Notes: generated from the sequence alone by a model not told the origin. A DNA stretch of 64,000 nt from Hepsetus odoe (GCA_017165825.1 CM029369.1:12006211-12070210); one strand, 5' to 3'. Positions 1-12,506 are shown, counted from the stretch's first letter. A program made the numbers and translations.

Positions 1-1785
1 CCTGTATAGCATAGCTTGTCTCAATATTGTCCTATAAACCTTCCTTTTCACTCTTGCTGATACCCATCTGTCACAGATCACTCCTGTTACTCTTCTCTTT
101 CCCACCCTGCCTGCACTCCCTTCTTCAGCTCTCTTCCAGACTCCATGTTGCTCTGAACTGTTGATCCCAAGTATTTAAATTCTTCCACCTTTATGACCTC
201 TACTCCCTGCATCCTTACCACTCAACTTTCCTCCCTTTTGTTCACAATCATGTATTCTGTCTTGGTCTTACTCACTTTTATTCCTCTCCTCTCTAAAGCA
301 TAGCTCCATCTCTCAAGGGTCTCCTCTCCGCTCCCTTCTCTCACTACAGATAACAATCTTAGTCCTGTGGGACCCCTGTCTAACCGTATTCATCAATCTG
401 TCCATTACCATTGCATACAATGTGCTGATCCTTGATTTATTCCAACTTCTACTTTTAATGCATCTGTCACTCCTACCGCAGACTTCACCACTGTCACACT
501 GCCCTCATACATAACCTGTACCACTCTGTCATACTTCTGTGTCACTCCTGACTTCTTCATACAAAACCATAACTCCTCTCTTGGCAGCCTGTCATATGCT
601 TTCTCCAAGTCCACAAAGGCAATGCAACTCCTTCTGACCTTCTCTGTACTTCTCTATCAACACCCTCAGAGCAAACACTGCATTTGTAGTACTTTTTCTT
701 GGCATGAATCCAACATCACATATTTTCTTAACCTAGCTTCCACTAATCTTTCCCATAACTTCATACTTCATACTGTTCAACTTTATCCCTCTATTGTCAC
801 CCTTATTCTTGAAAATCTGTACCAGTTTACTTCGTCTCCACTTCGCAGGTATCCTCTCACTTTTCAAGATAGTGTTAAACAATCTGTTCAGAAACCATGT
901 TTCCAGAAACCTCCATGTTTCCACAGGTATGTCATCTTTCATCTTCATCTTCTTCATCACTGCTCTTACTTCCATCTTACTAATCTTCTCCACTTCCTGG
1001 TTCAGTATCCATCATCTAATCTTCTTTCTTGTTCTTATCATTCATCTGCTCTTTGTTCTGTATACCCTCCTGTACTTCTGGGTTTCACCACCAGGTTTTC
1101 TTATCCTCCTTCTTCCTTCCAGATGTCTCACTTAGTACCTTTCTAGCTGTTTCCCTTACCACTTCTGCAGTAGTTACCCAGCAATCTGTTAATTCTTCAC
1201 TACATCCCAGATCATCTGTTAAATCCTGCCTGAATTCCACCTTGCAGTCCTCCTTTTTCATCTTCCACCATTTGATAATGGACTCAGACCTAACTTTCCT
1301 CCTCTTCTTGACCTCCAAGGTCATCCTACAGACCATCATCATATGCTGTTAAGCTACGCTCTCCCCTGTCACTACTGTCCTCCTTCCATCCACAACGTAT
1401 TAACCTTTCTTTCCTTCTTTCCATTATACATGCTAATTCTCTCCTATTACCAATCATGCTGCCAACATTTGAAAGTTCCTACCCTCACTTCCATTCTCCT
1501 ACCCTTCCTTTTCTCCTCTTGCCTCCAGACAAGCCTTCCTCCTCTTGTTCTTCTGCTTTGGCCAACAATAGCCCAGTTTCCACCTGCACCCTGTTGGCTA
1601 ACAGTAATGGTGGCAGTTGTTGCTAACCCGGGCCTCAAGCAATCCTGTATGATAATATATTTTGTTGTCCATATATGGATTTGGCAAAAGTATTAAACTG
1701 GATGCCCTCCCTATTCATCTGGGCTTGGGACCAGCACGAAGAAATACACTGGCTTGTGCATCCCTAGTGGCTGGGTTGATTCATT
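1..1785 (-). mobile_element. Decayed RTE-type LINE retrotransposon, copy 1 (cut by window edge)
   Basis: Minus-strand translations give successive pieces of one non-LTR retrotransposon polyprotein. An endonuclease start lies at about 1638-1590 (MEVRVGTF). A linker follows at 1342-1085. Reverse transcriptase pieces are at 993-733 (DIPVETW, then WRRSKLVQIFKNKGD) and 614-405 (MDLEKAYDRLPREELW, then GINQGSAH). The 5' leader, to about 1785, matches the leader of the second copy at 4430-4537. Reading frames are broken, and most of the endonuclease domain is missing between about 1590 and 1342. The 3' half lies beyond the left edge of the window. The motifs fit the RTE/BovB-like group of LINEs, which is the family I infer. 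The copy is a dead fossil. Confidence 0.85.
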
Positions 1786-2787
1786 ATGCTTTAATAAACC
1801 ATTAATGTATGATTTAGCTTTTTGCAGAACACTGTTGACCATAAATAGCAAACTCAGTCCTTTCCTCTCACATGTAGAGATCAGACAAATAGGGGACAAA
1901 GTGTGCTGGACAGTTAAAATTATAGGAGAGAGCTGGTTAGTGTCGAGCCAGAAGAATGGAGCAGTGTTTTCATAGTATGTTAACTTTATGTGGAGCAGGT
2001 CTTATATACAAAAGGAGCATATAGCTCCAAACAGTGCCTTGTTCTTGACAATAGATAGATGACCCAGTCTACAACAATTGCAATTGACTGGACGGAATAA
2101 GTTTCTATTTTAGTCCAACCTCTGCCATGTGAATACCCTTAAATGTGAGGGAATAAATGTTTGTCTTTTCATAATTTGATTTTTGTCAGCTTGCTCCAGA
2201 GTCTCTTTGGTTCAGTTGCTATTTTTGTGTGCTATTTTGGGTGTAGGGGCCTCATAAATGACTGTTATGGGACATGTTAAGATTCTTTCGTAAGATAAGG
2301 CCAAATGGGGAGGCGAGGAATGAATAGCAGATTTTTTTTGCAGTCTGATCTCTGTCAAGACTGTGCGAGAGTGAGCTTTGATCTTGATCTGAAGATCTTT
2401 GAAAAACAACATATTGTCAGTATATGGTAGCTGGAAGGAGCTGCACTGTTAAAAGTATTCCTAATGCCTAAAGCTCTATTAGAGCAGAGACAAAGGACTG
2501 GCAGCTCTAAACAGTGCATGAGAATCCAAATATAGAGGAATACCTGAATATAGAAATGCCTGTTCAATCCTCACCATGTCTGTGTTAGGTTAAAAACTTG
2601 TAGCTGTTCAGCATGTGTGATCAGCAGAGACTACCATCTGCTCCGGTAAATAATTTATTTTCATTAATTTATTTGGAGTGGGGTCTAGAGAGGACTGAAG
2701 TTCAAATGCAGTCACTTATTAACACATTTGAATGAAACACTGATATGGACATGATATGGGCATGTCATATGCACATCATATATATAC
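1786..2787. other. Intergenic spacer, no gene seen
   Basis: This is AT-rich sequence between the two LINE copies. Short ORFs on both strands have no recognisable domain, no splice context and no codon pattern that sets them apart from chance. I see no repeat that I can assign. Confidence 0.5.
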
Positions 2788-4537
2788 GTCTTCTTCTTTT
2801 TCTTCTTCTTTCAGCTGCTCCCGTATAGGGGTCGCTACAGCGGATCAAACGTCTCCATGTCTTCCGGTCCTCTGCATCTTCCTCCTTCAGATCGACCACC
2901 TTCATGTCCTCTCTCAAAACATTCATGAACCTCCTCTTTGGCCTTCCTCTTTTCCTCTTTCCTGGCAGCTCCATCTTCAACATCCTTCTTCCAATATAAT
3001 CCTTGTCTCTCCTCTGGACATTTACATTTACGGCATTTAGCCGATGCTCTTATCCAGAGCGACTTCCATTTCCTAATTACCGGGACAGTCCCCCCTGGAG
3101 TAACTCAGGGTTAAGGGTCTTGCTCAGGGACCCAGTGCTGGTAGTGCTAGAGATGGGATTCGAATCTGGGACCTCTTGAACCATTGGTAATTCCATAAGT
3201 CCATAGGCAAATACCCTACCCCTAGACCACCACCACCCATATACACATGTCCAAACCAACGCAACCTTGCGTCTCCAAATCGTCTAACCTCAGCTTTCTC
3301 TCTAGCATACTAATTTCTAATCCTGTCCATCCTCATCACACCCAATGAAACTCTCAGCATTTTTAATTCCTGACAGCTCCAGCTCTGCCTCCTGTCTTTT
3401 TGTCAGTACCACTCTCCAACCTATACAAAATAGCTGGTCTCACCAGTGTCCTGTAAACGTTACCTTTTACTCTCGCTTGTGCCCGTCCGTCACAATTCAC
3501 TCAAACCACTCTTCTCCACCCATTCCAACCTGCCTGAACTCTCTTCTTCACCTCTCTTCCACACTCACCATTACTCTGAACTGTTGCTCCCAACTGTTTA
3601 AATTCCTCCATCTTTGTCACCTCAACTCCCTGCATCCTAACCACTCCACTTTCCTTTCTTTTGTTCACACTAATGTAATCTGTCGTTGTCCTACTCAATT
3701 TCATTCCTCTCCTCTCTAGAGCATATCCCCACCTCTCCAGGTTCTCCTCAAGCTGCTCCCTACTCTTGCTACAGATCACAATATCAACAGCAAACATCAT
3801 CATCCACAGAGACTCCTGTCTAACCTTGTCTGTCAACCTGTCCATTACTATTGCAAACAAACAAACAAAACCTACCCATCACCTGCACATCACATCTGTT
3901 CCCTTCACCAACATATCCATTAAAGTCTGCACCAATCATCACTCTCTCTCCCCTGGGTACACTCTCTATCACTTAATCTAACTCCAAAATTCTTCTTTCT
4001 TCTCCATCTCACAACCAATTTGAGGGGCATAAGCACTAACAACATTCATTATCACACCATAAACTTCCAGCTTCAAACTCATGAACCTATCTGAAACTCT
4101 TCACCTCCAAAACACTCTCCACATACTCTTCCTTCAGGATAACACCTCCCCATTCCTCCTTCCATCCATCTACCTTTACCAGTCATGCTGCCAACATTCA
4201 AGTTCCCTACCCTCACTTCCACTCTCTTCCACTTCCTTCTCTCCTCCCACTTGGACATACCTTCCTCCTTTTCTTCTTCTTCTTCTCCTTTGGCCAACAG
4301 TAGCCCAATTTCCACCAGCCACCTGTAGGCTAACAGCACTGGTGGTGGTTGTTGTTAACACGGGCCTCGACAGATGCGGTATGGAAATCTGTTTTGTTGT
4401 TTGCATATTGATTCGGCAAAGGTTTTACACCGGATGCCCTTCCTGACTTAACCCTCCCTATTTATCCAAAGCTTGGGACCAGATTTCTGGGCAAGAGTTC
4501 CACTGGCTTGTAGGCTCCCTAGTGGCTGGGTTGCACA
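2788..4537 (-). mobile_element. Decayed RTE-type LINE retrotransposon, copy 2 (interrupted by a SINE)
   Basis: This is a second copy of the same LINE family in the same orientation as copy 1. On the minus strand the 5' leader runs from about 4537 and is followed by an endonuclease start at about 4260-4200 (VEVRVGNLNVGSMTGKGR). The reverse transcriptase palm lies at 3860-3501, where the catalytic box reads FAVDIVIC instead of the usual FADD form, so the active site is mutated. Further on are GECGREVKKRVQAGWNGWRR and, at 2983-2790, the C-terminal tail KMELPGKRKRGRPKRRF. The 3' end runs into a CTT-rich simple tail, as is common for RTE elements. Much of the endonuclease and the N-terminal RT are lost. 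A SINE is inserted at about 3019-3238. Confidence 0.87.
3019..3238 (-). mobile_element. tRNA-derived SINE, family A, inserted in LINE copy 2
   Basis: Read on the minus strand this has a tRNA-like head with an A-box-like TGGTCTAGGGGTAGGGT and a degenerate B box, then a tail ending in the GCATTTAG/CTCTTATCCAGAGCGACTT block. Three other clear copies lie in the window (about 5753, 12507 and 53093). The LINE sequence resumes on both sides, so this SINE inserted after the LINE did. It is not a functional tRNA gene. Confidence 0.8.
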
Positions 4538-5752
4538 TCGTATAGATGTATGCAGCCCAATTCCCAGTGTTGGATTAACTCCTACAATGTTTATTTTTTT
4601 CTGAACTTTAAAGAACATGTTGAGGTTGTTTACAACTTGGATTAAGATGTCTTTCATGTATATATTGTGTCTGGATTAAGTTAACACAATTACTCAATTT
4701 TAGTGAATAATAAAATTAATTGATTGAAGTTGTCTTTGTGGGCAAATCTGCTGAGTGATTTATTAGCCATTTACAGTAATGTTAAAATAACATGTGCACA
4801 TTATTATACATTTGTGTTTTGATTCCTGAACATTTTCCACCTGGGGATGCTAGAAGCACTCAAATCACTTTTGTGTTCATCATTGAAAGAGAGGAAACCC
4901 ACACCAGCAGGATCTCACTATTGCACAGGTCTGTAGTTTCAGGTATCATGTATATGAAACCAAAAGAAATGTTTGACTTTATGAACTGCATATATATGAT
5001 TAATCCATTATCATGCTAACTGCTAGATAACTTGATATTATCAATAGTGCCAGACCTGCATAAATATCTTATCATCCCATTAACTTGGAAACTCATATGT
5101 CTCACCTGCTCCTACCTGTCCCCTGTTAAATCTACCCAAAGGGCAAGAAGGAACTTGGTTTTGGGATAATTCCAGCGCTACTTATCCTCACTTGTGTTTC
5201 CTTGTTTATCTTTTCACTTGTGAGACTCAGTAGACACATTTCGGCTTACATAATAAAAACAGTTCTGCTTACATAATTGTATGTGGGTATAGAAAACCAG
5301 AGAGTATTATTGAAGCAAGAGCTTCCAGGCAAATGTATTTCCAGGGAAGTGTTTTTTAGCAAGGAGGAGGGGAACTCGTTCCTCATTTGAGAAAACAACA
5401 CAATTCCAAGTCCTAGTTCTAACTTTTTCTGATGATCTGAGTTTTAAAAAAAAGATAAAATAGTGTTGTTTGGCCAGCTACTAAGACTTGCTCCACAAGC
5501 TTCACCAGAAAACAGGAGGGGCGAAGTGGATGACGCAAGGTGGCACTCCTATTTATGCTCACTGGAATCCTAACACTTTTTGTCATGTCAACTTAAATAG
5601 GCACACGTTGTCTTGTTTCAGGTTAGATTATCTTGCTGAGATAATGCATTCCCTCTCTCTCCCCTCTCTCTAAATGTTTTGATCAGATTTTAACATGACC
5701 AAAAGATACAAAGTGTCCTGAGTGCATTTACATCTGATTCTGTTCAAGCATG
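4538..5752. other. Intergenic spacer, no gene seen
   Basis: No ORF with recognisable domains, no splice-framed exon and no assignable repeat was seen. The sequence is AT-rich and of ordinary complexity. Confidence 0.5.
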
Positions 5753-5940
5753 TGGTGGTGGTCTAGTGGTAGGGTGCTTGCCTATAGACCAATGGCTCAA
5801 GAGGTCCCAGGTTCGAATTCCACCTCTAGCACTACCATCACTGGGTCCCTGAGCAAGACCCTTAGCCCTGAGTTGCTCCAGGGAACTGTCCCTGTAATTA
5901 GTCGATCTGGATAAGAGTGTCTGCTAAATGCCGTAAACGT
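5753..5940 (+). mobile_element. tRNA-derived SINE, family A, with target-site duplication
   Basis: The head has an A box (TGGTCTAGTGGTAGGGTGC) and a B box (GGTTCGAATTCC), the internal promoter of RNA polymerase III. The tail carries the reverse complement of the GCATTTAGCAGA/CTCTTATCCAGA block. The insert is flanked by AAGCATG at 5746-5752 and again at 5941-5947, a likely 7-bp target-site duplication. Confidence 0.85.
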
Positions 5941-5947
5941 AAGCATG

Positions 5948-7893
5948 ATTCGACCACTGGAAAAGCGTAGGTATTAACCTTTAGAGTTATGAGCCTCTAA
6001 GTCTGTAAGTTTCTGTTGTAGGTAGCAATTCCAATGCGGGGGAAATTGTGCTGTTTCTGTAAAGCAATGTAGAGTATATAACCTAATATTATATTGTATT
6101 GATTCATTGTTGAAGAATAGTTCTTCAGGTTTTCCAATCTCATTTCCAGTCACTGTACCTGACCATTTCCAGAGGATTGTTTCTTGTTTGTTAAGCCACA
6201 CAATGACCTTCGTATGAATCATTCACTCGTAACAAAAGCATCTAATGATCAGGTTGGGGATTAGTTTACTGGTGATGCTGAATGCTGAGTGGTTGGAATC
6301 TCTTTATCTAGGCACCTTATATCTTAAGGCATTTTGGAGGCTGATAGATATAAAACATTTGTTCTCATTTCTTTCATTTGATCTGAAATGCAAAAGATAT
6401 TGCACATTACTTTACATAGGTTTAATACATCCTTTGTCCCTTCATATCACAATGAACAATTTAAAGTTAATTTAAAATTTTTTTTCACATAATATGAATG
6501 TTGTTGTACTGTTAGTGCTGTATTAATACTTTAACATTGGCATCAGGATAAACTTTGTCCAAATGCCCCACAGCAGAGCAGGAAAAACAGCAAAACTCCT
6601 GCATTTAATTTATGATTAAGAGCCATCTCATGTTATCCAAGAAAAATATCTAGTTCGTCGGTGGGCTGGCTATGTCAGCACAGGCCTTTGAGGAGCCGGA
6701 TTGAGCACATTAGCTGCCATTGGAAGTTACATGCCAAATGTGTTCACAAAGGCATTAGGCCAAGCCTGAAAAAAGGCCTATACAATGTTTACAATAAAGT
6801 CTGAAGAGTTGCCTGGCAGCAGAATGTACACAATTAAAGCACGGCGTGGTCGCGCTCATTATCTGTGCTGTGGGCTGAAAGAGCGTCCATTGTGTTCATA
6901 TGATTCTCATTCTGGGAACTTTTAACAAGAGCAAAACGAGGGTCCCTCGCTCAATGGTGCCTGCAGTACTGCTGCACTACTCTGCCAAGAGCTTCTTTCA
7001 CCAGTGCGGGGAAAACACTCCAACAGCCTATCAGTGCAGTGACACTGTCAATAAGACACACACAGGCGGGTCAGCCTGCAATAGTCCTGCCTTTGTTGAT
7101 CTGTGTAAACATGTCATTAAATTAATACGTGATGAAATAAAGGGGAGTTGTACTGAATCATTTGTACCCAAAGCCCAGCATTCAATCACTGAAGGAACTG
7201 CATTGCAAAAGCTGAATGTGACTGGGACTTTTTTCTTCCAGTGTTTATTGCTTTATTGCTCTTTGTAAGAGATGAATATTTTATTCAGGCACCATTGAAG
7301 AGTGATAAGCTCTCAAACAGAAATGGAGCCCAGTGACGGAATGGCCAGACCAGCAAATGTGGAAAATAATGGAACTGACATGTCAGTGTCATTCGCTTTG
7401 CCTCAGGCAATATTCAGGTTCATTTTTATTTAATAATAGCAGCATGCCTGTGTTATTAATGCATTGATTTTCTGGTTTAATACCATGAAATGTGACTTTT
7501 CCAGCACCCATTTTAATCCTTTGATATCTGTATATTTAATTTGAAGCTGTAAAGAGGCTTACTGAAATATCTTGAAATATTAAGCATATTCTGTGGCAGT
7601 TTATGGAATGGCTTGTCAGATGAAAACACATCTGAGACCATTTAGTTTTATATGGTCATTTTATAGGTATGATTCAATATTAGGCAGAGAATTCATAAAG
7701 GCATACAAAATAATTACAGTGCACAAGAAAAGGCACTGAATGTGGTATGTACCACACCCACATTTTCTGTGCGCAGATTGAAATGAACTTTGGTTACAGG
7801 ATCTTTTTCAAGCCCTATATTCTAGATACACATATGTGTATGGTCAGAGCCCTGGCAGAGAGGTGCTGTTCTGTTAAAAGGGTCATGTGCAGT

Positions 7894-7928
<35 letters not shown>

Positions 7929-9461
7929 AGTGCGGGGGTTCACCAGGCTGTCTCCCCTCAGTGTAACAAGCTAAACTCAGCTCAGCTGCCTCACTCATTA
8001 GCCCTCATCATGTGCCTGTCTGCTGTCTGGCCTTGGAGAACCAACAGTGAGGGAGACAAATGGTTATCTTTATCGTGCAGTGTAGTTCAGGGCACAAATA
8101 ATCAATAAAAAGAAACAAAGAACTAATTGTTGCCTAAAACCTCTAAAGCCTGTGAAACTTATTACAGAGTAATTCATATCTGTAATAATATAGCAAGTGT
8201 ATGCATTTTCTTGTGATATAGGTATAGTATTCACAGAGAGTATTCATGAAATATAGTATAGTATGATGTAGTACACTCTCTGTTTTTAGGAAATATAATT
8301 GTGCCATATTGCATAACAGTATTATTTTTGCAAATTGCTTTGATTCTGTATGCTCCATACAGACTGATTCCAGACTTATTATTTTATGTATCTACTAATG
8401 TAAGTCAACTTCCAAAATAGTACTCATATGCTCATTTTTCATCTGAGAATTTGAATGCATTGAACCTTGAAAATTAAGATGCAAATTTGAATTTTAATGT
8501 ACACTGGAATATCACCCCTTTGCCTCTGATGGTAAGCTGACAAAACTCATAATTGTAACAGCTAAAGTTGTATTCAGTTTCTTTTTGTAATCCAGGTAGG
8601 TATAGTCCCAATTTCTGCACTTTCTTTTTTGTATCGTCGACAGATATGTACATGAAAATCTTTGGCGCATCCCTAGTAGTACAGTACAGTTTATGTAAGC
8701 ATGCATCATCTTTACAGCAGTAGTATATCGTTTGTAAATGCATGCATCATCTTTACTATGGGAATATACCGTTTATGTATGCATGTGTCATATCTGCAGT
8801 AAGATATTATATTTTGTATGACTGGATCCATAGCAGACTTGGAATCCGCTTGTAGTGTTTCTGTTTATGTTTGGCAATTTAGGCAATTTTATTGGAATTA
8901 AATCTCCTCCAAGCTTGTATACCTGTGTAAAGCATTCCTTAATAATGTTATAGTATGTGTAAACAGACTTTATAGCTCTAGATTGCCAGGCTGCCACTGG
9001 AAATAAGAAGTGTTGGTCTTAATGTTAAATAAAGGTTAAAAGAAATAAAAAAAATTCATTAGTGTGTGTTTTATATCATTTGGAACTACTCAGACAAAAT
9101 AATATGTATGCATAATCTTGATTGTCTTGATATCAAATTCAGGTTCATTGTTAAAAGTTCATTGTGATATTAGATGTAAGAACTGATACATAAACAAATT
9201 CATCATTTGCTATTCTTTAACTACAAGAAATAATTCTGGAACTACAGGGGAACTAATATGCAAATGTAATGTAGATATGAAAGTGATCCATGTAGGCTCA
9301 GATACAGGCTGTTGGAGTTTAAGGGAGCAGGAAACATTTGGTGACCAATGTAGTGTTTAAAGTAATAAAACTAATACTGCATTTCCCACATTTGAAGCTG
9401 TACTTCTAATCATACACAGAACTCCGGCCCCTCCTCCAACTCTATTTTCACTCTCTCTACT

Positions 9462-9470
<9 letters not shown>
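5948..9470. other. Intergenic region, no gene seen
   Basis: No protein-coding gene could be supported. A 122-codon ORF at 6900-7268 has no recognisable domain. The block at about 6650-7280 is less AT-rich than its surroundings and contains a consensus forkhead site (TGTAAACA, 7104-7111), so it is treated below as possible regulatory DNA. A short (GT)n tract lies at 7895-7927. Confidence 0.45.
7895..7927. repeat. (GT)n microsatellite
   Basis: About 16 uninterrupted GT units. The cysteine/valine ORFs across it are artefacts of the repeat. Confidence 0.95.

Positions 9471-9502
<32 letters not shown>
9471..9502. repeat. (CA)n microsatellite
   Basis: About 16 CA units. It lies 78 bp before a longer tract of the opposite phase (GT) at 9581-9641, so the two can pair as an inverted repeat. 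Confidence 0.95.
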
Positions 9503-9507
<5 letters not shown>

Positions 9508-9578
9508 AATGTGAGTGCTGTCTTCCTGTGTGGCAGTAGGACGTGCTCCCTCCCACACAAACACACCGTGCTTGTAGC

Positions 9579-9580
<2 letters not shown>

Positions 9581-9641
<61 letters not shown>
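9581..9641. repeat. (GT)30 microsatellite
   Basis: Thirty uninterrupted GT units, forming the right arm of the CA/GT inverted pair with 9471-9502. Purine-rich GAGA tracts follow at about 9865-9905 and 10170-10230. Confidence 0.95.
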
Positions 9642-9642
<1 letters not shown>

Positions 9643-10527
9643 ACGGGGACTTGGTGCCTTGGCTGTTGGAGATGATGATGAGTGCATGGCCGTCTCTGAA
9701 GAGTCCGGGCCCTTGGGTGCTGCTGAGCAACACACACAGGAAGGTAAACACACGCGTGGGGATTTTGAAAACACTCTCACTACTGACACAGAACGACTCA
9801 AGCATTTTGTCTTTTGACTGTCACAGAAAATGAGACGTGCATTATAATCAGAGGAAGCAGAGCAAGCGAGAGAGAGAGACAGAGAGACAGACAGAGAAAG
9901 GGAGAGATTGAGATGTACCATTTTGTCTTGTCAAAGTAAATTGAATTGAGTTTATAATTGAATTGAGGATGAGAGACAGAGATGAGGTGAGTGCAGAAAA
10001 TGAGGGAACAGAGCACTCCAGTAGTGAGATGGGAGCGGAGAACAGTGTGTGTCTGCGCCGGCCTCTCTTTAGCTAATGTACTGAATTCTAAAACCACTTC
10101 TACTTTCATCCAGAGGACCTCAGCTCATTTTCACCTTGTTCCCCTGTGAGGACGACAACATAGCAACTGGGGTGAGAGAGGGAGAGAGAGAGATGGAAGA
10201 GGTGGGAGGGAGAGAGACAGAGAGAGAAAGTGTTAGAGGGTGGATGGGAGAGGGAGTGGGGAACTAAGCATTTGATCAGCATTTAGCAGTTTGTAGAGAA
10301 TGTGCGTGTGTGTGTGTGTGTGTTTACTTCCGAATGTTTTCACATTATATATAGTAACATTTTGAACAGATTTAATTCTGTGTTTCACACACTGAGTGCC
10401 CAGGTATCGTAGTCAGGAAGCAGGCATTTGGTCAGTGTTCTTTAACTGAACGTATATAATTACTCTGTTAATAATGATACGTCTTATAGTCACTGCTTGA
10501 AATTGAATTCAAGAAATAAGTGCTTAT

Positions 10528-10768
10528 CCATCCATCCATTTTCTACCGCTTGTCCCAAACGGGGTCGCGGGGGAGTGCTGGTGTCCAACCCAGCGCACAC
10601 AGGGCGAGGACGGGGGACGCACCCCGGACAGGTCGCCAGCCCATCGCAGGGAGGAGCGGGACGGGGAAGGCACCTTGCTCAAGGGTACCTCAGAGCAACC
10701 CATTGGGAAGGGGCTCGAACCCCCGATCATGTGGCCGACTCCCTAACCACTAGGCCACCACTGCCCCC
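10528..10768 (-). mobile_element. tRNA-derived SINE, family B head with family C-like tail, perfect 15-bp target-site duplication
   Basis: On the minus strand the head has an A box (TGGCCTAGTGGTTAGGG) and a B box (GGTTCGAGCCCC). It is followed by a body shared with the copies at 39771 and 56245 (CTTGAGCAAGGT). The tail contains GATGGGCTGGCGACCTGTCC, the block seen in the family C copies. The insert is flanked by GAAATAAGTGCTTAT at 10513-10527 and again at 10769-10783. The exact match and low divergence point to a fairly recent LINE-mobilised insertion. Confidence 0.9.
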
Positions 10769-10783
10769 GAAATAAGTGCTTAT

Positions 10784-12506
10784 TTTCCAGATAACTTTAT
10801 AACATAGCTGGGAAATAAAATATTGTCATTGCTATAAATTACCTCTCATCATAAGCTTTTCTAAGCTTGTCATGGTATTGTGACACATTTTATCCCATTT
10901 GCATTCATTTTTAACTACAAACCTACGTTCAGTCATGAGGGTGTGCTGTTGCAGGTTTCCTCTCTTTCAATGACACAGCAAGTGCTAATAGAATGCTGCC
11001 ATTTGGAGCTCCAGATATCATGTTTAATATAAACTTCCAAATAAATGCAGGTTGCGCAGAGATATAAGGAATCAGACCTGGGATCCTCTGACTGTATTCT
11101 AACCAAGATAACCCATCACTGTTTTAAAGGCTTTATGTTGCATTTCCCTGTATGTAATTTTACGTATTCCACTGTTCCAATATATCATGGCTACTTAAGG
11201 CTTTTGCACAATACAGTATATATTGATGATTGTGTGTGTGGAAATATATTGAAATACACTAAATATAGGTATGCAGGTGAAGACCTGAATTTCCTGTTTG
11301 ACTGTGATCTCTGCACACACTGCATGGACAGCTGCAGCCTGCTTCACTGCTGAACTAGGTATTTAGAATGAATGAGTGCATTGACTGGGCCTGTTTTGAC
11401 GCTTCCCCAGACATTCATGTTCCAGAAAGTTCTCTTGCTTGATGGTCTTGGTGCTAGACAAAATTGTGAAAATTAAGACAGCTTGAAAGCAGAATATATT
11501 TTTGGTGGTATGCAGATGGACTTGCCATTGTCACTGTTGGAGTAAGACCGGTGGGGAAATAGTTGGGTGTTGTCATATTTGAAATAATCTCATTTTTATT
11601 TCTAGATCTGCATTTCATGTTAAAGTCATTAGCTTCACAACAACTCTCTGTCTCTCTCATTCTCTCCACTTCTCATTCTTTCCCCTCTGATTTTCCTCTC
11701 TCACTTTCTCTCGCTGATTCCATGCTTTCTTTTCTCATGCCAACTCATGACCTGCCGGTATCGCACATTCACAAAGTCTCCTGAATGATGGTGAAAGGTT
11801 ACTGACACAGCCATATGTTTCCTCTGAATCAGTAGCGCTGTATCATCCACAGATCTGATCATTTACTCTCATTACTCAGTGTAGAAATTTGGCTTCAAGC
11901 AACAGCAGAAGAAATCCAACAAATCTGTACGACTCATTGCTCACAAAGTTTAAGATGGTAAACCTCCAGCATTTAAGCCTAAAACAAAAATAACCACAGA
12001 ACTGTACACAAACCGGATTCCCAAAATAGTGTCTCTTCTCATAAATGACCCAAATGTTTATAGATATGACATCAGTTCAGAACTGTTAAGCCAGATGAAT
12101 TCAGAATGGTTATAATTAGGGCAGCCAATAAGCATGACTTCAGCCTATGTTTTTTCTATTAGGGGTTTTACAGTAAGTATTCAGTTTTAATCTTGATGGA
12201 TTTTCTTTTTTAAATGTTTGGGAGATATTCAGCTCTAATAAATAATAACAAGAATAAATTAAGAAATTATAATAAATAGAAAGCTCGTTCTATATTAGCT
12301 TAAGGTGTACATTTCTGCCAAGAACTATGTATTTTTTAAAGAATGATTCAGTTTATCATGAAATGTTACATCCACCATGATTCATTTTGATTTTTATTTT
12401 TGCATCATTCAGACTTGTTTTAATAAATACAGTGAATATAAAATGATGACTGGAGGACCAAGTGAGCGGTGATATATAGACATTTAAATGTATTTTATTT
12501 TCATTT
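10784..12506. other. Intergenic region, no gene seen
   Basis: There is no recognisable coding sequence. A 102-codon ORF at 11045-11353 has no domain and no flanking splice logic. A pyrimidine-rich stretch lies at about 11645-11720. I could assign no repeat. Confidence 0.45.

Noticed and set aside
405..1342. Minus-strand reverse transcriptase-like ORFs as host genes
   Set aside because: They are pieces of a decayed LINE with broken frames, and a sister copy lies 2 kb away.
5753..5830. A- and B-box sequence as a real tRNA gene (also at 10768, 12708, 35272, 40035, 53093 and 56245)
   Set aside because: These heads belong to dispersed SINE units with shared bodies and tails and, in several cases, target-site duplications. 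I did not see a complete cloverleaf.
6900..7268. 122-codon + strand ORF as a gene
   Set aside because: No recognised domain, no promoter or splice signals in frame, and nothing similar elsewhere. Its length can arise by chance in 64 kb.
9357..9921. Overlapping ORFs of 78-154 codons on both strands
   Set aside because: They are made by CA/GT repeats in several frames at once (runs of HT and CV), with no domain or splice context.
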